A DNA stretch of 6,839 bases, taken from NCBI GenBank assembly GCA_012519465.1, contig JAAYQD010000131.1, positions 1-6,839 on the forward strand, read 5' to 3'. Position 1 is the first letter of the stretch. Each line of letters opens with the position of its first letter. This document shows positions 5,259-6,839 of this stretch, piece by piece. Under the pieces are notes generated by a model. That model saw only the letters and a program-made list of their open reading frames with translations. It was not told where the DNA came from and searched no databases. Both the position numbers and the translations under genes were made by a program. This DNA is from Candidatus Cloacimonadota bacterium. Its GTDB lineage: Bacteria; Cloacimonadota; Cloacimonadia; Cloacimonadales; Cloacimonadaceae.

Positions 5259-6839
5259 TCAGGTTTTGGCTTCTATCTTTTCTTTGGGCTTGGCTTTGGT
5301 TCGTTTGGTTTTTACCGCCTTGGGGATACCGCCGATGAGGACGTTGGAAAGCACGTCTTTCACCTGTCCCACAAAATTGATATCCATGCCACTCATGATG
5401 GCATCGGGAAAGTCGCTCAATTCTGCCTTGTTTTCCATGGGGAGGATCAGGTCTTTGATGCCGGCGCGTTTGGCTGCCAAGATTTTTTCCTTCAAACCAC
5501 CTATGGGCAACACCTTACCCTGCAGGGTCACTTCTCCCGTCATGGCAATATCGTGGCGCACAGGTCTTTTGGTGAGCAGCGATGCCAGGGCGGTGGTGAG
5601 GGTGATTCCTGCTGAGGGGCCGTCTTTGGGTATTGCCCCAGCAGGGAAGTGTACGTGTATATCCCACTTGTCAAAGGAATTGTCTGGTATTCCATACTCC
5701 TCATGATGGGATTTGAGGTGGGAAAGGGCAATGCGGGCGGATTCTTTCATCACTTCACCCAAGAGGCCGGTGAGCTGGATGTTTCCCTTGCCGGGCATGC
5801 GTGTGGTCTCACAAAAGAGGATTTCGCCGCCATAGCTGGTCCATGCCAGGCCTGTGGCTACGCCCACTTCGCTCTTGCGGTTCGCCATTTCCAGGCTGAA
5901 TTTGCGGGGACCCAGGTATTCGGCGATATCAGAGGCTTTGAGGCTGAGTGAAACCTCCTCTCCGGCTGCCACCCTCTTTGCCACTTTGCGGAAGATGGAG
6001 CCAATGCGGCGTTGCAGGTTGCGCACACCGGATTCTCGCACATAATAGCGAATCAGCTCTTGCAAGGCAGATTTCTGCAGCTTCACGATGGAGGGATTGA
6101 GGCCGTTGTCCTCCAGCTCGCGGGGGATGAGGTAATTGCGGGCAATCTCTATCTTGTCGGGCTCCATATAGCTGGTGAATTCTATGATTTCCATGCGGTC
6201 ACGCAAAGGCGCAGGGATGGTATCCAAAGAGTTTGCCGTGGTGATAAACATCACTTCCCGCAGGTCAAAGGGCAGGTTCAGATAGTTATCGGTAAAGCTA
6301 TAGTTTTGCTCCGGATCCAACACCTCCAAGAGGGCAGAGGCGGGGTCGCCCCGAAAGTCTCGCCCCAGCTTGTCTATTTCATCCAACATAAAGACGGGGT
6401 TGGCGGTGCCTTGGCGCTTGATCTCGGTGATGATCTTGCCGGGCATGGCGCCGATATAGGTGCGGCGATGACCGCGGATCTCAGCTTCATCGTGAATGCC
6501 GCCCAAAGAGATGCGGATAAACTTGCGATTGAGGGCTTTGGCTACCGATTTGCCGATGGAGGTCTTGCCCGTTCCGGGAGGACCCACAAAGCAGAGGATG
6601 GGGCCTTTGAGGCTGCCCTTCAGCTTTTTGACGGCAATGTATTCCAATACCCTTTCCTTGGGCTTTTCCAAGCCGTAGTGGTCTTTGGTGAGCACCCTTT
6701 CTATCTTCTTGAGGTTCAGATTGTCTTTGCTATACACGCGCCAGGGTAGGTTCACTATCCAATCCAGATAGTTGCGGATAACGCCATATTCGCTGGATGC
6801 GGGCTGCATCGATGCCAGGCGTTCCAGCTCTTCCATGGC
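5259..6839 (-). CDS. lon: ATP-dependent Lon protease (LonA), 5' partial: AAA+ and Ser-Lys protease domains
   Basis: Lon unfolds and degrades damaged and some regulatory proteins in the cytosol as a ring hexamer. The frame runs off the window end; the Met at 6836 is internal. Numbering from it, Walker A GPPGTGKT is 85-92 (K91), Walker B FMLDE ends at D152-E153, the sensor ITTAN is 198-202, the arginine finger is R214 in DRMEII, and sensor 2 is R272 in GVRNLQ. The protease domain has PKDGPSAG with nucleophile S408, and GGLKEK with K451, 43 residues later as in E. coli Lon. Alignment from memory to E. coli Lon suggests about 270 N-terminal residues, the substrate-binding domain, lie outside the window. 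The protein ends in a Lys-rich tail (about 507-525). All catalytic residues are present, so it should be active. It is the first visible gene of the minus-strand run; the promoter is not in view. Confidence 0.97.
   Translation of the reverse strand, partial: AMEELERLASMQPASSEYGVIRNYLDWIVNLPWRVYSKDNLNLKKIERVLTKDHYGLEKPKERVLEYIAVKKLKGSLKGPILCFVGPPGTGKTSIGKSVAKALNRKFIRISLGGIHDEAEIRGHRRTYIGAMPGKIITEIKRQGTANPVFMLDEIDKLGRDFRGDPASALLEVLDPEQNYSFTDNYLNLPFDLREVMFITTANSLDTIPAPLRDRMEIIEFTSYMEPDKIEIARNYLIPRELEDNGLNPSIVKLQKSALQELIRYYVRESGVRNLQRRIGSIFRKVAKRVAAGEEVSLSLKASDIAEYLGPRKFSLEMANRKSEVGVATGLAWTSYGGEILFCETTRMPGKGNIQLTGLLGEVMKESARIALSHLKSHHEEYGIPDNSFDKWDIHVHFPAGAIPKDGPSAGITLTTALASLLTKRPVRHDIAMTGEVTLQGKVLPIGGLKEKILAAKRAGIKDLILPMENKAELSDFPDAIMSGMDINFVGQVKDVLSNVLIGGIPKAVKTKRTKAKPKEKIEAKT

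Noticed and set aside
6012..6749. A 245-codon open frame on the plus strand opposite lon.
   Set aside because: It lies antisense to the highly conserved Lon ATPase region; the frame is open because of codon bias in lon and the product resembles no known family.
6834..6836. ATG at 6836 as the start of lon.
   Set aside because: The protein from this Met would lack the whole N-terminal domain, the frame continues to the window edge, and the surrounding residues fit the middle of full-length Lon.

Overview
The window looks like part of a bacterial genome from the FCB side of the tree, most likely Candidatus Cloacimonadota or a close relative. The main clue is the C-terminus of the first gene: an SPNPFNP start, a YDLRGR strand, WDGKDDAGRDVASGVY, and a final basic KISLLK. 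This FlgD-Ig-like sorting tail (type IX secretion 'type A' style) is very common on secreted proteins of those lineages. The taxonomic call is inference; no rRNA or other marker gene is present.

Layout. Positions 1-2781 (+) are the 3' part of a large gene for a secreted or surface repeat protein. About 16 repeats of roughly 51 residues, probably beta-propeller blades, are followed by the sorting tail. Positions 2782-3070 are a non-coding gap between two convergent genes. The gap is almost filled by a 260-bp element (2796-3055) with 37-bp terminal inverted repeats. Inside it are a tandem duplication of about 50 bp and several short GC-rich hairpins. This MITE-like or attenuator-like element is the most unusual thing in the window.

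Positions 3071-6839 carry three genes on the minus strand, read in the order lon, deacetylase, plsC. The lon gene is cut at its 5' end by the window edge but keeps the complete AAA+ ATPase and Ser-Lys protease domains. Two bases after its stop, a GTG starts a 481-residue NodB-fold polysaccharide deacetylase with an N-terminal domain resembling DUF7033. Eleven bases after that gene comes a 1-acyl-glycerol-3-phosphate acyltransferase (PlsC family). The spacing points to one transcript with translational coupling: protein quality control, then a carbohydrate-modifying enzyme, then a phospholipid-synthesis enzyme. A shared role in envelope maintenance is possible, but nothing in the sequence proves it.

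No tRNA, rRNA, CRISPR array, transposase, phage gene or defence gene was seen. The three enzymes and the repeat protein belong to recognisable families, so I do not see a new multi-gene system here. The parts worth following up are the intergenic element and the altered metal-site motif of the deacetylase.
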